Assembly: GCF_900142985.1 (NCBI RefSeq)
Contig: NZ_LT670849.1
Span: 5,720,501 to 5,784,500 of the forward strand
DNA from: Bradyrhizobium erythrophlei
GTDB lineage: Bacteria > Pseudomonadota > Alphaproteobacteria > Rhizobiales > Xanthobacteraceae
DNA: 64,000 nt
Reading direction: 5' to 3'
A program made the position numbers and the translations under genes. Shown one piece after another: positions 44,225 to 53,250 of the stretch. Each line of letters opens with the position of its first letter. The stretch's first letter is position 1. Below the pieces are notes generated by a model. It was not told the origin of the DNA. It was given only the letters and a program-made list of their open reading frames with translations, and searched no databases.

Positions 44225-44716
44225 TTAAGCCGAAGCCGGCTGCGAGGCCTTGGGCTCGGCGGCGTTGTTGCCGGTTGCCGTATCAGTTTCCTTGGCCTCG
44301 ATCTGGCCGATCGCGTCCACCACGGCGTCGAAGGTCAACATCGTCGAGGCGTGCCGCGCCTTGTAGTCGCGCACTGGCTCGAGCAGGGCGATATCGGCCC
44401 ATTTGCCCTCCGGCGGCTTGCCGTTTTCCTTGAGCATTTTGCGAACGGTCTCGCGCAACTCGCGCAATTCGCTCGCCGTCGAGCCGATCACATGGGACGC
44501 CATGATCGAGGACGAGGCCTGGCCAAGCGCGCAGGCCTTCACATCATGGGCGAAGTCGGTGACGATGGGACCGTCCATCTTGACGTCGACCTTCACCGTT
44601 GACCCGCAAAGCTTTGAGTGGGCTGTGGCGGTGGCATCGGGTGAGGGCAGGCGGCCTAATCGGGGAATATTGCCGGCGAGTTCGATGATCCGCTTGTTGT
44701 AGACGTCGTTTAGCAT
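44225..44716 (-). CDS. iron-sulfur cluster scaffold protein, SufU/NifU-like
   Basis: This 163-residue protein of the NifU N-terminal/IscU fold has HSKLCGSTVKVDVKM (first Cys) and DVKACALGQASSSIMASHVIG (second Cys with adjacent GQASSS). A third ligand Cys at the usual position is absent or replaced. Fold and size fit a SufU-type scaffold or sulfur carrier for Fe-S assembly. It lies convergent or tandem to genes of one-carbon and histidine metabolism, a conserved neighbourhood in alphaproteobacteria. The Ser/Ala-rich tail is variable. Confidence 0.85.
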   Translation of the reverse strand: MLNDVYNKRIIELAGNIPRLGRLPSPDATATAHSKLCGSTVKVDVKMDGPIVTDFAHDVKACALGQASSSIMASHVIGSTASELRELRETVRKMLKENGKPPEGKWADIALLEPVRDYKARHASTMLTFDAVVDAIGQIEAKETDTATGNNAAEPKASQPASA

Positions 44717-44952
44717 AGGCTGATAGTTTCCGATCTGGCCGCGGGGGCCTGCCCTTGGCGGCCCCCGCCCATGGTCCTATATATGGTCGGAACTGGTGGA
44801 AATACACCCCGCCATTTTTCCCGGTGGTCCGAACCCGGTACCCATTGGCCACCGAAAAGCATATCTGTTGGGGGGACTCAGGCGCCCGGCGGCATGGCCG
44901 CCCCGTCTGCCGGTGACACTCCGGTCTCATCGACCGGTCGAACGGAGCTGAC

Positions 44953-45714
44953 ATGGACGCATTGATTAAATCCCTTCGCCCCAAGACTGCCGATGGCAAG
45001 ACTTCTGATCTTAAGACTTCTGATCTTAAGACTTCTGATCTTAAAACTTCCGATGTGAAGCCGTCCGAGCGTCCGGTAGACCGGCCCGCCGAACTCGATC
45101 CTTCCGAATTCATGGCTGCCGCCGTCCGCGCCGACCAGCCCCGGCCGTCGCGCGCCGAAGCTGAAGCCGCAGTGCTCACGCTTCTCAGCTATATCGGCGA
45201 AAATCCCGGACGCGAGGGGCTGTTGGACACGCCCCGCCGCGTGGTCGAAGCTTTCGACGAATTGTACCAGGGTTATCACCAGTGCCCGGCCGAGGTGCTC
45301 AACCGCACCTTTGGTGAGACGGCCGGCTATGACGACTTCGTGCTGGTGCGCGACATCGAATTCACCTCGCAATGCGAGCATCACATGATGCCGTTCTATG
45401 GCCGCGCGCACATCGCCTATACGCCGGTCGAGCGCGTGGTCGGGCTGTCGAAGCTCGCGCGGCTGACCGATATCTTTGCCCGGCGCTTGCAGACCCAGGA
45501 ACATCTCACCGCGCAGATTGCGGCGGCGATCGACGAGATTCTCAAGCCGCGCGGCGTCGCCATTCTGATCGAGGCTGAGCATACCTGCATGTCGGTCCGC
45601 GGCGTCGCCAAGCACGGCGCGACGACCTTCACCAGCCGCTATACCGGCATGTTCCGCGATAATCCGGCGGAGCAGGAGCGGTTTCTTTCCATGGTGCGCG
45701 CGCCGCATCGCTAG
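44953..45714 (+). CDS. folE: GTP cyclohydrolase I with tandem-repeat N-terminus
   Basis: FolE converts GTP to dihydroneopterin triphosphate, the first step of folate synthesis. The product is 253 residues. The catalytic domain has [10 protein letters not shown] (Cys and His zinc ligands), [16 protein letters not shown] and HTCMSVRG (third zinc Cys). The N-terminal 65 residues are poorly conserved and contain four tandem KTSD(L/V) units encoded by 15-bp direct repeats. It is followed after 9 bp by hisI, so the two are probably co-transcribed. Confidence 0.95.
   Translation: MDALIKSLRPKTADGKTSDLKTSDLKTSDLKTSDVKPSERPVDRPAELDPSEFMAAAVRADQPRPSRAEAEAAVLTLLSYIGENPGREGLLDTPRRVVEAFDELYQGYHQCPAEVLNRTFGETAGYDDFVLVRDIEFTSQCEHHMMPFYGRAHIAYTPVERVVGLSKLARLTDIFARRLQTQEHLTAQIAAAIDEILKPRGVAILIEAEHTCMSVRGVAKHGATTFTSRYTGMFRDNPAEQERFLSMVRAPHR
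44998..45057 (+). repeat. 15-bp tandem repeat inside folE
   Basis: Three perfect copies of AAGACTTCTGATCTT (44998-45042) are followed by a fourth with three changes (45043-45057). In frame they read KTSDL x3 and KTSDV. The perfect copies differ from the GC-rich codon style of the gene and suggest recent expansion by replication slippage. Because the unit is a multiple of 3, copy-number change would not break the frame. Confidence 0.92.
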
Positions 45715-45723
45715 GTCTCTTAA

Positions 45724-46128
45724 GTGTCCACATCATCCGATAGCAACGACATTGAAGAAGGGCTGTCGTTCCGGCCCAAATTCGATGCCAGCGGTCTCGT
45801 CACCTGTGTCGCTACCGATGCGGCGACATCGGAAGTGCTGATGGTTGCGCACATGAACGAGGAGGCGCTTCGCAAGACGATTGCGACCGGCGAGGCCTGG
45901 TACTTTAGCCGCTCGCGCCAGGCGCTGTGGCGCAAGGGCGAGACCTCCGGCCATGTCCAGCGCGTGGTCGAAATGCGCACGGACTGCGATCAGGACGCGG
46001 TCTGGATTCGCGTCGAGCAGACGGGTGCGGCCTGTCATACCGGGCGGCATTCCTGTTTCTACCGCAAGGTCGAGGGGGCGGATGGCGGCGCGCGGCTGTC
46101 GTTCGTCGATGCGGCAGGAACCTCTTAA
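45724..46128 (+). CDS. hisI: phosphoribosyl-AMP cyclohydrolase
   Basis: HisI opens the purine ring of phosphoribosyl-AMP in histidine biosynthesis. The product is 134 residues from the GTG at 45724, a full-length stand-alone HisI without the HisE domain. Metal and active-site motifs are RTDCDQDA (DxDxD) and [12 protein letters not shown] (CxxxxxxC with His). The [19 protein letters not shown] segment is a strong family marker. The weak upstream sequence makes the GTG the least certain part. It is closely coupled to folE. Confidence 0.95.
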   Translation: MSTSSDSNDIEEGLSFRPKFDASGLVTCVATDAATSEVLMVAHMNEEALRKTIATGEAWYFSRSRQALWRKGETSGHVQRVVEMRTDCDQDAVWIRVEQTGAACHTGRHSCFYRKVEGADGGARLSFVDAAGTS

Positions 46129-46237
46129 CCCTCCCTTAACCATAATCACCGCAGTGTCAGGTCAGGCTGAGGGGCTGGTGGGAGCCTGCGCTTCAGCATT
46201 TTGCGTGGGTCGTTTCGCGGGGAGCGGAGACCGGAGA

Positions 46238-47332
46238 ATGTCGGCCGACACATCCAACGCCACAGCTACGGCAGGTGTCGATCCCGCACGCGTGCGCGTG
46301 GCCGGCGCGATCAAGCAGGCCGCCGCCTCGAGCGGCATGAGCTTTCAATATCTGCTGACGACGGCCAAGATGGAATCGGATTTCAATCCGACCTCAGGCG
46401 CGTCGACCTCGTCGGCCCATGGGTTGTTTCAATTCATCGACCAGACCTGGCTTGCCACCGTCAAGGAAGCGGGCGCCCAGCTGGGCTATGGCAACTATGC
46501 TGACCAGATCAGCAAGTCTTCCGACGGCACCTACTCGGTGTCGGACCCCACCACGCGCAAGTCGATCATGAAGCTGCGCGACGATCCGACGGTCGCTTCC
46601 GAGATGGCCGCTGCACTCACCCAGACTAACAGTTTCAAGCTGACCGGCATGATCGGCCGCCGTCCGTCGGACAGCGAACTCTACATGGCCCATTTCATGG
46701 GCGTCGGCGGCGCTGCCAAGCTGATCGCCAATGCCGAGGACAATCCGCAAGCTTCCGCCGCGCGGCTGTTTCCGAATGCGGCCGCCGCCAACCGCTCGAT
46801 CTTCTACGACCGCGTGACGGGCCGGGCGCGCAGCGTCTCCGAGGTCTATTCGGTGCTCCAGCAGCGCTACGCCAGCGCTGCGTCGTCTCAAGCGACCCAA
46901 AGCGCGATGGCTTCCGTTGGTGGCGATATCGTCAAGCCAACGGTAGCGGTCGCAAGCGCTGCGCCAAGCACGCAGGCCACGCCTGGCGTAGCCACGGCGA
47001 CATACCTTTCGACTTTCCCGGACACGCGAACCGCCGCACCAGCTACGGCGGTCGGCTCCGTCGCGCCGATTACGGTAGCGTCAGCCTCGACGTCATCGGA
47101 TGCCGCGCCGTCGAGCCCGGTGTTCCGCTCGTTGTTTCAGGATGGCGTACGCGCCCAGCCGGTGTCGCAAGCGGTGCGTGAACTCTGGGGCAATTCCGCT
47201 TCGCTCACCTCCGATCCGCCGGCGTCTTCGGGCTCAACAGCGCCGGTTGCCGCAGTTGCGGCGCTGTCGGCCGCGACTTCCGGAGGCGGGCTCGATCTCT
47301 TCAGCGATCGCAGCGGGACGTTCTCCGGTTAG
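46238..47332 (+). CDS. transglycosylase SLT-domain protein
   Basis: The product is 364 residues from the ATG at 46238 with GCGGAGACCGGAGA just upstream. The N-terminal half is a lytic-transglycosylase-like domain: LLTTAKMESDFNP with the catalytic Glu, SSAHGLFQFIDQTWL (GLFQ motif) and SELYMAHFMGVGGA. No Sec signal is obvious at the N-terminus, as in flagellar or type III-associated transglycosylases. The C-terminal half is Ala/Ser/Thr/Pro-rich and disordered. It may help build an envelope-spanning machine; no flagellar gene is in the window. A longer frame upstream of 46238 overlaps hisI and is rejected. Confidence 0.87.
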   Translation: MSADTSNATATAGVDPARVRVAGAIKQAAASSGMSFQYLLTTAKMESDFNPTSGASTSSAHGLFQFIDQTWLATVKEAGAQLGYGNYADQISKSSDGTYSVSDPTTRKSIMKLRDDPTVASEMAAALTQTNSFKLTGMIGRRPSDSELYMAHFMGVGGAAKLIANAEDNPQASAARLFPNAAAANRSIFYDRVTGRARSVSEVYSVLQQRYASAASSQATQSAMASVGGDIVKPTVAVASAAPSTQATPGVATATYLSTFPDTRTAAPATAVGSVAPITVASASTSSDAAPSSPVFRSLFQDGVRAQPVSQAVRELWGNSASLTSDPPASSGSTAPVAAVAALSAATSGGGLDLFSDRSGTFSG

Positions 47333-47493
47333 CCGTTCGACGGCACGGCAGGTTCTGAGCGCCGCAGGCCTTAACAAAAGGTCAATAAAACCAGCCGGTT
47401 ATAGTGAACGCTTTGTTAAGCGTCGTGGTTTATTTTGTCTTGCATTGGCGCAACAACAGGGCGCCAGAGGTTTTTGCGTAAGCCGGCAGGGCA

Positions 47494-48669
47494 ATGATCG
47501 TTCGGCAGTTCATTAGTTGGATAAAGACCGCTCCCGCAGGCGAACGCGCCGAAGCCACGCGGGCTTTGGCGCGGGCCTGGCTCATCTCCGATCTTTCCGA
47601 GGACGACAGGGCGGCCGCTGAGGGCGCGCTTCTGATGTTGCTCGACGATCCGTCGCCGCTGGTGCGCCGGGCGATGTCGGACGTTTTCGTAGCCAGCCAC
47701 GAGGCGCCGGCGGCGATCGTGCAGGCCCTTGCGCTTGACCAGCCGTCCGTGGCCTTGCCCATCCTCGAACATTCACCGCTTCTGATCGATGCCGATCTCG
47801 TCGACATTGTCGCGACCGGCGATGGCGAGACGCAATGCGCGGTCGCCCGTCGTATCAATCTGCCGGCTTCCGTCTGTGCGGCGATCGCCGAAGTCGGCAC
47901 CGCCGCCGCGGCGCTGGAACTGATCGAAAACGCCTATGCGGAGCTCGCGCCGTTCTCCTGGGACCGCATCGTGGAACGCCACGGGCATCTCGCTGCGATC
48001 CGGGAATCGATGCTGGTCCTGGAAGATCTGCCCGCCGCCACCCGGCTCGCACTGGTCGCCAAATTGTCGGAGACGCTCGCGCAATTCGTCGTTGCCAAGA
48101 ACTGGCTGAGCGCCGACCGCGCTGAGCGGGTCGCGGGCGAGGCGCGCGATCGCTGTACCGTCAGCATTGCCGCGTCCTCGCGCGGCGACGACATGGGCGG
48201 CTTGATCAGGCATCTGCGTGCGACCTCGCAACTTACCGCCGGATTGATCCTGCGTGCGCTGCTGTCCGGCAATCTTGAACTATTCGAGGCTGCGCTCGCC
48301 GAGTTGTCGGGATTGCCGCGTTCTCGCGTCGCCTCGCTGCTGTTCGATCGCGGCGAAGCCAGCCTGGTGGCGCTGCTGCAACGCGCGGGCCTGCCGGAAT
48401 CGACATTCGCAGCGTTCCGTGCGGCCATCGAAGTGATTCACGAAACCGGCTTCACTGACACCCTTGCCGGTGCGGCGCGCTTGCGCCGGCGCATGGTCGA
48501 GCGCGTCCTGACTCAGTGCGAGGCCGATCTCGACGCCGCCGCGCCGCTGTTGATTCTGCTCCGGCGTTTTGCGACGGAATCGGCGCGCGAAGAGGCGCGT
48601 CTGTTCTGCGAAGAGCTGGCGGCCGAGCAGGCGCTCGGCCCTGCGCCATACGGCCTGATCGCAGCGTAG
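47494..48669 (+). CDS. DUF2336 domain protein
   Basis: This 391-residue, wholly helical protein has repeated HEAT-like pairs. It matches the alphaproteobacterial DUF2336 family in length and in segments such as LLDDPSPLVRRAMSDVFVAS and LARAWLISDLSEDDRAAAEG near the N-terminus. No membrane segment or catalytic motif is visible. Members often lie near chemotaxis, PAS or c-di-GMP genes. It is convergent with the Hpt gene across 135 bp. A regulatory scaffold role is inferred. Confidence 0.85.
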   Translation: MIVRQFISWIKTAPAGERAEATRALARAWLISDLSEDDRAAAEGALLMLLDDPSPLVRRAMSDVFVASHEAPAAIVQALALDQPSVALPILEHSPLLIDADLVDIVATGDGETQCAVARRINLPASVCAAIAEVGTAAAALELIENAYAELAPFSWDRIVERHGHLAAIRESMLVLEDLPAATRLALVAKLSETLAQFVVAKNWLSADRAERVAGEARDRCTVSIAASSRGDDMGGLIRHLRATSQLTAGLILRALLSGNLELFEAALAELSGLPRSRVASLLFDRGEASLVALLQRAGLPESTFAAFRAAIEVIHETGFTDTLAGAARLRRRMVERVLTQCEADLDAAAPLLILLRRFATESAREEARLFCEELAAEQALGPAPYGLIAA

Positions 48670-48804
48670 CCTGCCTCGTGTCCCTGCGCATGCAGGGACC
48701 CATAAGCGCCGGCGCCCGGTTATTTCAGAGATCGTCGGCCAGATTGCCCAATTTGATGAGCTGCGGCGTATGGGTCCTCGCTTGCGTGGGGACGACCGAT
48801 GGCC

Positions 48805-49380
48805 TTAGTCCGCCGGAACGATGCTCGGCGCCATGATGGCCTCGAGATGCTCGGGCCGGTCGCGGTTGACGCGCGCGAGATATTCATCGGCGACGCCGCG
48901 CAGGCGACGGCTGAGTTCGCTCGCCATGCTGATCGTGTCGAGCTTGGTGCGCTCGCACACGATCGCCTCGATCGCCTTGACGTGGTGGTCGATCAGCTCA
49001 GTGGGCACCCGCGACAGATCGGGCGCATGTTCGATGATCCGGCAGAGGCTTTCGGCGACGGCACCCGCAGGCGGGAAGCCGAAAGTGACCGCATCGCCCT
49101 TGATGTCATGGGCGGCGCGGAACAGTTCGCCGCGCGCAGGTTCCGAGAAGCCCTGCGCAAGGATCGCGGCATAAGCGGCCGACAAGCGTTCGGATTCGAC
49201 GACCATCCAGTCCTTGAAGTCGCCCGACATTTCGGCGAGCGCTTTCTCGGCCCGCGCGATGGGATCGTCGATGTCGTCGTCGGCGACGCGTCGCAACACC
49301 TTGCGCAGCGGGTTGGGCTGCGTGATCACGTGATGATCGGCGAATTTCTTGATCTCGATGTCGGATTTGCTGTTCGCCAT
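48805..49380 (-). CDS. Hpt (histidine phosphotransfer) domain protein
   Basis: The 191-residue protein carries one Hpt domain. The phospho-acceptor His lies in RAAHDIKGDAVTFGF near residue 89, a standard HxxKG motif. N- and C-terminal helical extensions of unknown function flank it. It relays phosphate between a hybrid kinase and a response regulator. The gene is 18 bp downstream of a response-regulator gene on the same strand, so both are probably one transcript and act together. The kinase partner is not in the window. Confidence 0.92.
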   Translation of the reverse strand: MANSKSDIEIKKFADHHVITQPNPLRKVLRRVADDDIDDPIARAEKALAEMSGDFKDWMVVESERLSAAYAAILAQGFSEPARGELFRAAHDIKGDAVTFGFPPAGAVAESLCRIIEHAPDLSRVPTELIDHHVKAIEAIVCERTKLDTISMASELSRRLRGVADEYLARVNRDRPEHLEAIMAPSIVPAD

Positions 49381-49398
49381 GGCTTGCGATTTTCCCTG

Positions 49399-49944
49399 CT
49401 AGACGCCGGAGCGGGCCTTGTCGAGCAGCGAAGGCTGCTGAAGGACCTCGAACTCGCCGCCACCGCGGCGCTCGGGCCCGATATAGGCGCCATTGGTGTT
49501 GCGCCGGCGGTCGGGGCCGAAATAGGTCTTGGTCTTGATGAACGGACGCGGATTGGCGACGACGTTGAGGATGCGTTGATACAGCCCCTTGGCGGAAATC
49601 GGCTTGGCGAGAAATTCGGTGACGCCAGCATCGCGAGCGACCGTAACGCGTCGCTTCTCGGAATGGCCGGTCAGCATGATGATGGGCGCGTAGGGGTTGC
49701 CCTTGGATTCCGGCTGCCGGATCATCTGCGCAAGCTCGAGTCCGTCGAAGATCGGCATCGCCCAGTCGGTGATGACGATGTCCGGAACATAGTGCGTATA
49801 CATTTCGAGCGCGGTGGCGCCGTCCTCTGCCTCATAAGCTTCGCGTGCGCCGAACGAATGCAGCAAGGTGCGCAGGATGCGGCGCATATGCGGATTGTCG
49901 TCGCAAATGAGGAATCGGAGCTTGTTGAAATCGATACGGTACAT
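49399..49944 (-). CDS. response regulator with receiver domain and short C-terminal tail
   Basis: The 181-residue protein has one CheY-like receiver domain (about 8-128). It shows the acidic pocket ICDDNPHMRR, the phospho-acceptor Asp in DIVITDWAMP at about 59, MLTGHS with Thr, and the Lys in EFLAKPIS. The C-terminal 50 residues contain YFGPDRRR and GPERRGGG, a tail conserved in alphaproteobacterial receiver proteins. No DNA-binding domain is present, so it works by protein contact. It is co-transcribed with the Hpt gene. Confidence 0.93.
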   Translation of the reverse strand: MYRIDFNKLRFLICDDNPHMRRILRTLLHSFGAREAYEAEDGATALEMYTHYVPDIVITDWAMPIFDGLELAQMIRQPESKGNPYAPIIMLTGHSEKRRVTVARDAGVTEFLAKPISAKGLYQRILNVVANPRPFIKTKTYFGPDRRRNTNGAYIGPERRGGGEFEVLQQPSLLDKARSGV

Positions 49945-50064
49945 GGCCGTGCCCTCAGGACACGCAAACCCGCAAAACGCTGGTATACGTGCCGTTAACC
50001 ATATCCATCCCGCGTTAAGGAATGGTTGCGATCAAGGGCCACGCCAAGCAGATTTAGCGGCTGA

Positions 50065-50844
50065 TTAGTAGGTGAACTGCTCGCGCAGAATGCGTTCGTC
50101 GAGGCTGTGGCCGGGATCGAACAGCATCCGCATCGAGATGGTCTTGTCGGTCAAGACCTCGACGCGGCGGACATCGCGGACCTCGTCGTGGTCGGCCACG
50201 GCGGCCACCGGGCGCTTGTCGCCTTCGAGCACTTCGAGGACGACAAAGGCGGTGTTGGGCAACAGCACGCTGCGCCAGCGCCTCGGCCGGAACGGGCTGA
50301 TCGGCGTCAGAGCGAGCAGCGCGCCGTTGATCGGGATGATCGGTCCTTGCGCCGACAGGTTATAGGCGGTCGAGCCGGCAGGCGTTGCCACGAGAATCCC
50401 GTCGGCGATCAATTCGGGCATGCGTTCGTGTTCGTCGATCAGAATCCGCAAACGTGCGGCCTGATAGGTCTGGCGAAACAGCGACACTTCGTTGATGGCG
50501 TGATGCAGGTGTACGTTGCCGTGCATGTCGGTGGCGCGCATCAGCAACGGATTGATCAGCGTCTGGCGCGCCGCCGCCAGACGCTCGTGCAGGTGATGAA
50601 GCGAAAATTCGTTCATCAGAAAGCCGACCGTGCCGCGGTGCATGCCGTAGATGGACTTGCCGGAGTGCATCTGCTGATGCAGCGTTTGCAGCATCAAGCC
50701 GTCTCCACCCAGCGCGACCACGACGTCCGCATCGGCGGGGTCGTGGTTGCCGTAGGCCGCGACAAGCCCCGTCAACGCCTCCTGCGCTTCCGCGCTGGCG
50801 CTCGCAACAAAGGCAATCCGGTCATATGGCCTGGTCGTTGTCAT
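50065..50844 (-). CDS. nadK: NAD kinase
   Basis: This 259-residue ATP-NAD kinase makes NADP from NAD in the cytoplasm. Family motifs are [15 protein letters not shown] (GGDG) near residue 45, [10 protein letters not shown] and the glycine-rich [20 protein letters not shown], which is the most conserved part of NadK. Length is right for the bacterial enzyme. It is transcribed toward the response-regulator/Hpt pair with a 120-bp gap and probably has its own terminator or shares their transcript. Confidence 0.95.
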   Translation of the reverse strand: MTTTRPYDRIAFVASASAEAQEALTGLVAAYGNHDPADADVVVALGGDGLMLQTLHQQMHSGKSIYGMHRGTVGFLMNEFSLHHLHERLAAARQTLINPLLMRATDMHGNVHLHHAINEVSLFRQTYQAARLRILIDEHERMPELIADGILVATPAGSTAYNLSAQGPIIPINGALLALTPISPFRPRRWRSVLLPNTAFVVLEVLEGDKRPVAAVADHDEVRDVRRVEVLTDKTISMRMLFDPGHSLDERILREQFTY

Positions 50845-51030
50845 GAAATTGTGAAGCGTCCCGTGAGTGGGTGGTCGTCTAAACGACCTTGGCAGCCGTT
50901 GTCGAGATGATCAACTGACGGACTATCGCCGTTTTCGGCTAAAATCGGCCGCTACCAAGAAATAACATGCTTTGCTGTGCCAAAGAGCCTGTCGCCGCGA
51001 GAGAAAAGCGGAAAAGCTGGAGTAAAGTAA

Positions 51031-52608
51031 ATGAGATTTCGCGCCACCGTCTTTGGCATTCTGGCACTTTTTCCGTTGGCGCTGGCGAGCGGGGCGAAGG
51101 CGCAAGACGCCAATCAGGTACAACCGTCATCGACGCCAAGCGCCAGCGCTTCGCAGCCTCCTGTGCTGCCCGGCAGTCAGAGGGCGGGGTCGTCATCTTC
51201 GCGCGGCAACACGTCGGCGTCGGGCGAAACGCGCCGGTTGCCTGAGGACTCCACCACCAAGCAAACCATCACCGCAAATGGCCGGACGCTTTCTTTCACG
51301 GCAACCGCAGGCTTGCTCCGGCTTTTCAATCAAAGCGGCGATCCGCAGGCCGATATTGCCTACACGGCCTATCAGTTGGACGGCACCGATCCGCGCTCGC
51401 GACCGGTGACGTTTTTCTTTAACGGCGGCCCCGGCGCGTCGTCCGCTTATTTGCAGCTTGGTTGTGCTGGGCCCTGGCGGCTGCCGATCGAAGGCGAGGG
51501 CGCGACTTCGTCGGCTTCACCCGAGTTGAAGCCCAATGCGGAGACCTGGCTCGATTTCACCGACATGGTTTTCGTCGATCCCGTCGACACCGGCTACAGC
51601 CGCTTCGTGTCCGGTGACGGCGACGCTCACAAGAACTTCTTCACGGTCAATGGCGACGTCAACGCGCTCGCGGTCGTCATTCGCCGATATCTGGAGAAAT
51701 ATGATCGCTTGTTGTCGCCGAAATTCATCGTCGGCGAAAGCTATGGTGGCATCCGTGGCCCCAAGATGGTGCGCGAATTGCAGACCCAGCAGGGCGTTGG
51801 CATCAATGGATTGATCCTGATTTCTCCAGCGTTCGATTTCCGCGATATCGACGGTGCAAGTCTCCTGCAATATGTCACCAGCCTGCCTTCGATGGCCGCG
51901 ATTGCGCGCGAAGCCAGGCACCCGGTCACGCGCGCCGACATGGCCGACGTCGAGACATACGCGCGCGGCGAGTTCGTCACCGATCTGCTCAAAGGCCAGG
52001 CTGACAAGGAAGCCACGACGCGATTGGCCGACCGCGTTTCGGCGCTGACGGGCATCGATCAGGTCGTGACGCGCCGGCTCGCCGGGCGCCTTGGCATTTC
52101 GGAGTTTCGCCGCGAGTTCGATCGCCGCGACGGCAAGGTGACCGGCCGTTACGACGGCTCGGTGCTGGGCTTCGATCCAGACCCGGAATCAAGCCGCAGC
52201 TATTTCGACGACCCCTCCGGCGATACGCTGATTGCGCCGCTGACGACTGCCGCGGTCGATCTCACCACGCGCACGCTCAAATGGCGGCCGGACGGGCCCT
52301 ACCGGCTACTGAACCGGTCGCTGTCCTGGGATTACGGAGGCGGGAGGACCGAGGTTCAATCGATGCCCGATGTCAGGCATATCCTCGCGCTCGATCCGAA
52401 ACTGAAACTCCTGATCGGACACGGCCTGTTCGATCTCACCACACCCTATTTCGGATCGAAAACCCGGCTCGACCAGTTGCCTGCTTATGCCTCGGCCGAT
52501 CGGGTGAAACTCGTGGTCTATCCTGGCGGACACATGTTCTATTCGCGCGAAGCCTCGCGGCGGGCCTTTCGGACCGAGGCCGAGGCGCTGATGAAATCAG
52601 ACGAATAG
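51031..52608 (+). CDS. secreted S10 serine carboxypeptidase-like protein
   Basis: The 525-residue product has a signal peptide (FPLALASGAKAQ) followed by a Ser/Gln-rich linker. The S10 family fold is recognised from FFFNGGPGASSAYLQLG (oxyanion loop), FIVGESYGGIRGP (Ser nucleophile), HGLFDLTTPY (Asp) and YPGGHMFYSRE (His). Bacterial S10 enzymes remove C-terminal residues from peptides in the periplasm. A convergent gene follows across a strong hairpin. Confidence 0.93.
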   Translation: MRFRATVFGILALFPLALASGAKAQDANQVQPSSTPSASASQPPVLPGSQRAGSSSSRGNTSASGETRRLPEDSTTKQTITANGRTLSFTATAGLLRLFNQSGDPQADIAYTAYQLDGTDPRSRPVTFFFNGGPGASSAYLQLGCAGPWRLPIEGEGATSSASPELKPNAETWLDFTDMVFVDPVDTGYSRFVSGDGDAHKNFFTVNGDVNALAVVIRRYLEKYDRLLSPKFIVGESYGGIRGPKMVRELQTQQGVGINGLILISPAFDFRDIDGASLLQYVTSLPSMAAIAREARHPVTRADMADVETYARGEFVTDLLKGQADKEATTRLADRVSALTGIDQVVTRRLAGRLGISEFRREFDRRDGKVTGRYDGSVLGFDPDPESSRSYFDDPSGDTLIAPLTTAAVDLTTRTLKWRPDGPYRLLNRSLSWDYGGGRTEVQSMPDVRHILALDPKLKLLIGHGLFDLTTPYFGSKTRLDQLPAYASADRVKLVVYPGGHMFYSREASRRAFRTEAEALMKSDE

Positions 52609-52619
52609 GGCAAAAGAAA

Positions 52620-52644
52620 ATGGCGCAGAGCATGTCTGCGCCAT
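52620..52644. terminator. bidirectional rho-independent terminator
   Basis: Arms ATGGCGCAGA and TCTGCGCCAT (10 bp) with a 5-nt loop lie between the convergent S10 and TPR genes. On the minus strand TTTTCTTTTG follows the stem; on the plus strand a short CTTAGTTTC follows. Both directions are plausible. Confidence 0.85.
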
Positions 52645-52666
52645 CTTAGTTTCGCAACGGATGAGA

Positions 52667-53212
52667 TCAGTAAACGAGGCCAGTGCCGGCCGGCTGGTTG
52701 AGGGCCATCGCCAGCGACTTGTACTCGGCGCAGTCGGTGCCGCAGATCTGCTGGATGCGGCCGAGGTGGTACTGGGCGGATTCGCGGTTGCCCTGTTCGA
52801 GCTGCCACAGGCCGTAATACTGCCAGGTACGGACATGGTTCGGGTCGGCCTGGAGCGCGCGCTCGTACCACACCTGCGAAACCTTGTAGTCGCCGAGCTT
52901 GCGGTAGGAATAGCCGATCAGGTTGGCAACGTCGGCGACGTTGTCATGGCCGAGCGCCTTCAGCTGCGCGATCGCGGCAGCATAGTCGTGGCGATCGTAG
53001 ATCGTGGTGTAGGCAGCGCGATAGCCATCGAGGAACTTCGGATCGTCGATGCTCGAGCTCTTGTCGTTCTTCTTTTTCTTGTCCTTGGACGAATCGGCTG
53101 GCGGTGAGGGGGTATCGCTGCCAGCAGCCTTGGCCGAATTGACCATCGGCATCGCCACCATCGCGGTCGCATACATCGCCAGGGTCAAAAGCCGGATCGC
53201 AGTCTTTGTCAT
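52667..53212 (-). CDS. TPR-repeat protein, secreted
   Basis: From the Met at 53212 the product has 181 residues. A signal peptide (MTKTAIRLLTLAMYATAMVA ... AKA) is followed by an acidic linker with Lys/Asp runs and then about three TPR-like helical pairs (AIAQLKALGHDNVADVANLIG, KLGDYKVSQVWYERALQADPN, LWQLEQGNRESAQYHLGRIQ). The TPRs probably bind other proteins in the periplasm. AGGAGAGACGC precedes the ATG. The in-frame extension to 53311 runs into the paired-hairpin repeat. Confidence 0.87.
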   Translation of the reverse strand: MTKTAIRLLTLAMYATAMVAMPMVNSAKAAGSDTPSPPADSSKDKKKKNDKSSSIDDPKFLDGYRAAYTTIYDRHDYAAAIAQLKALGHDNVADVANLIGYSYRKLGDYKVSQVWYERALQADPNHVRTWQYYGLWQLEQGNRESAQYHLGRIQQICGTDCAEYKSLAMALNQPAGTGLVY

Positions 53213-53250
53213 GCGTCTCTCCTGATTGAATTCTAGGGCAAGCCTACACC

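Noticed and set aside
44998..45057. CRISPR-like direct repeats
   Set aside because: Units are 15 bp, directly abutting with no spacers, and in frame within folE: a coding minisatellite.
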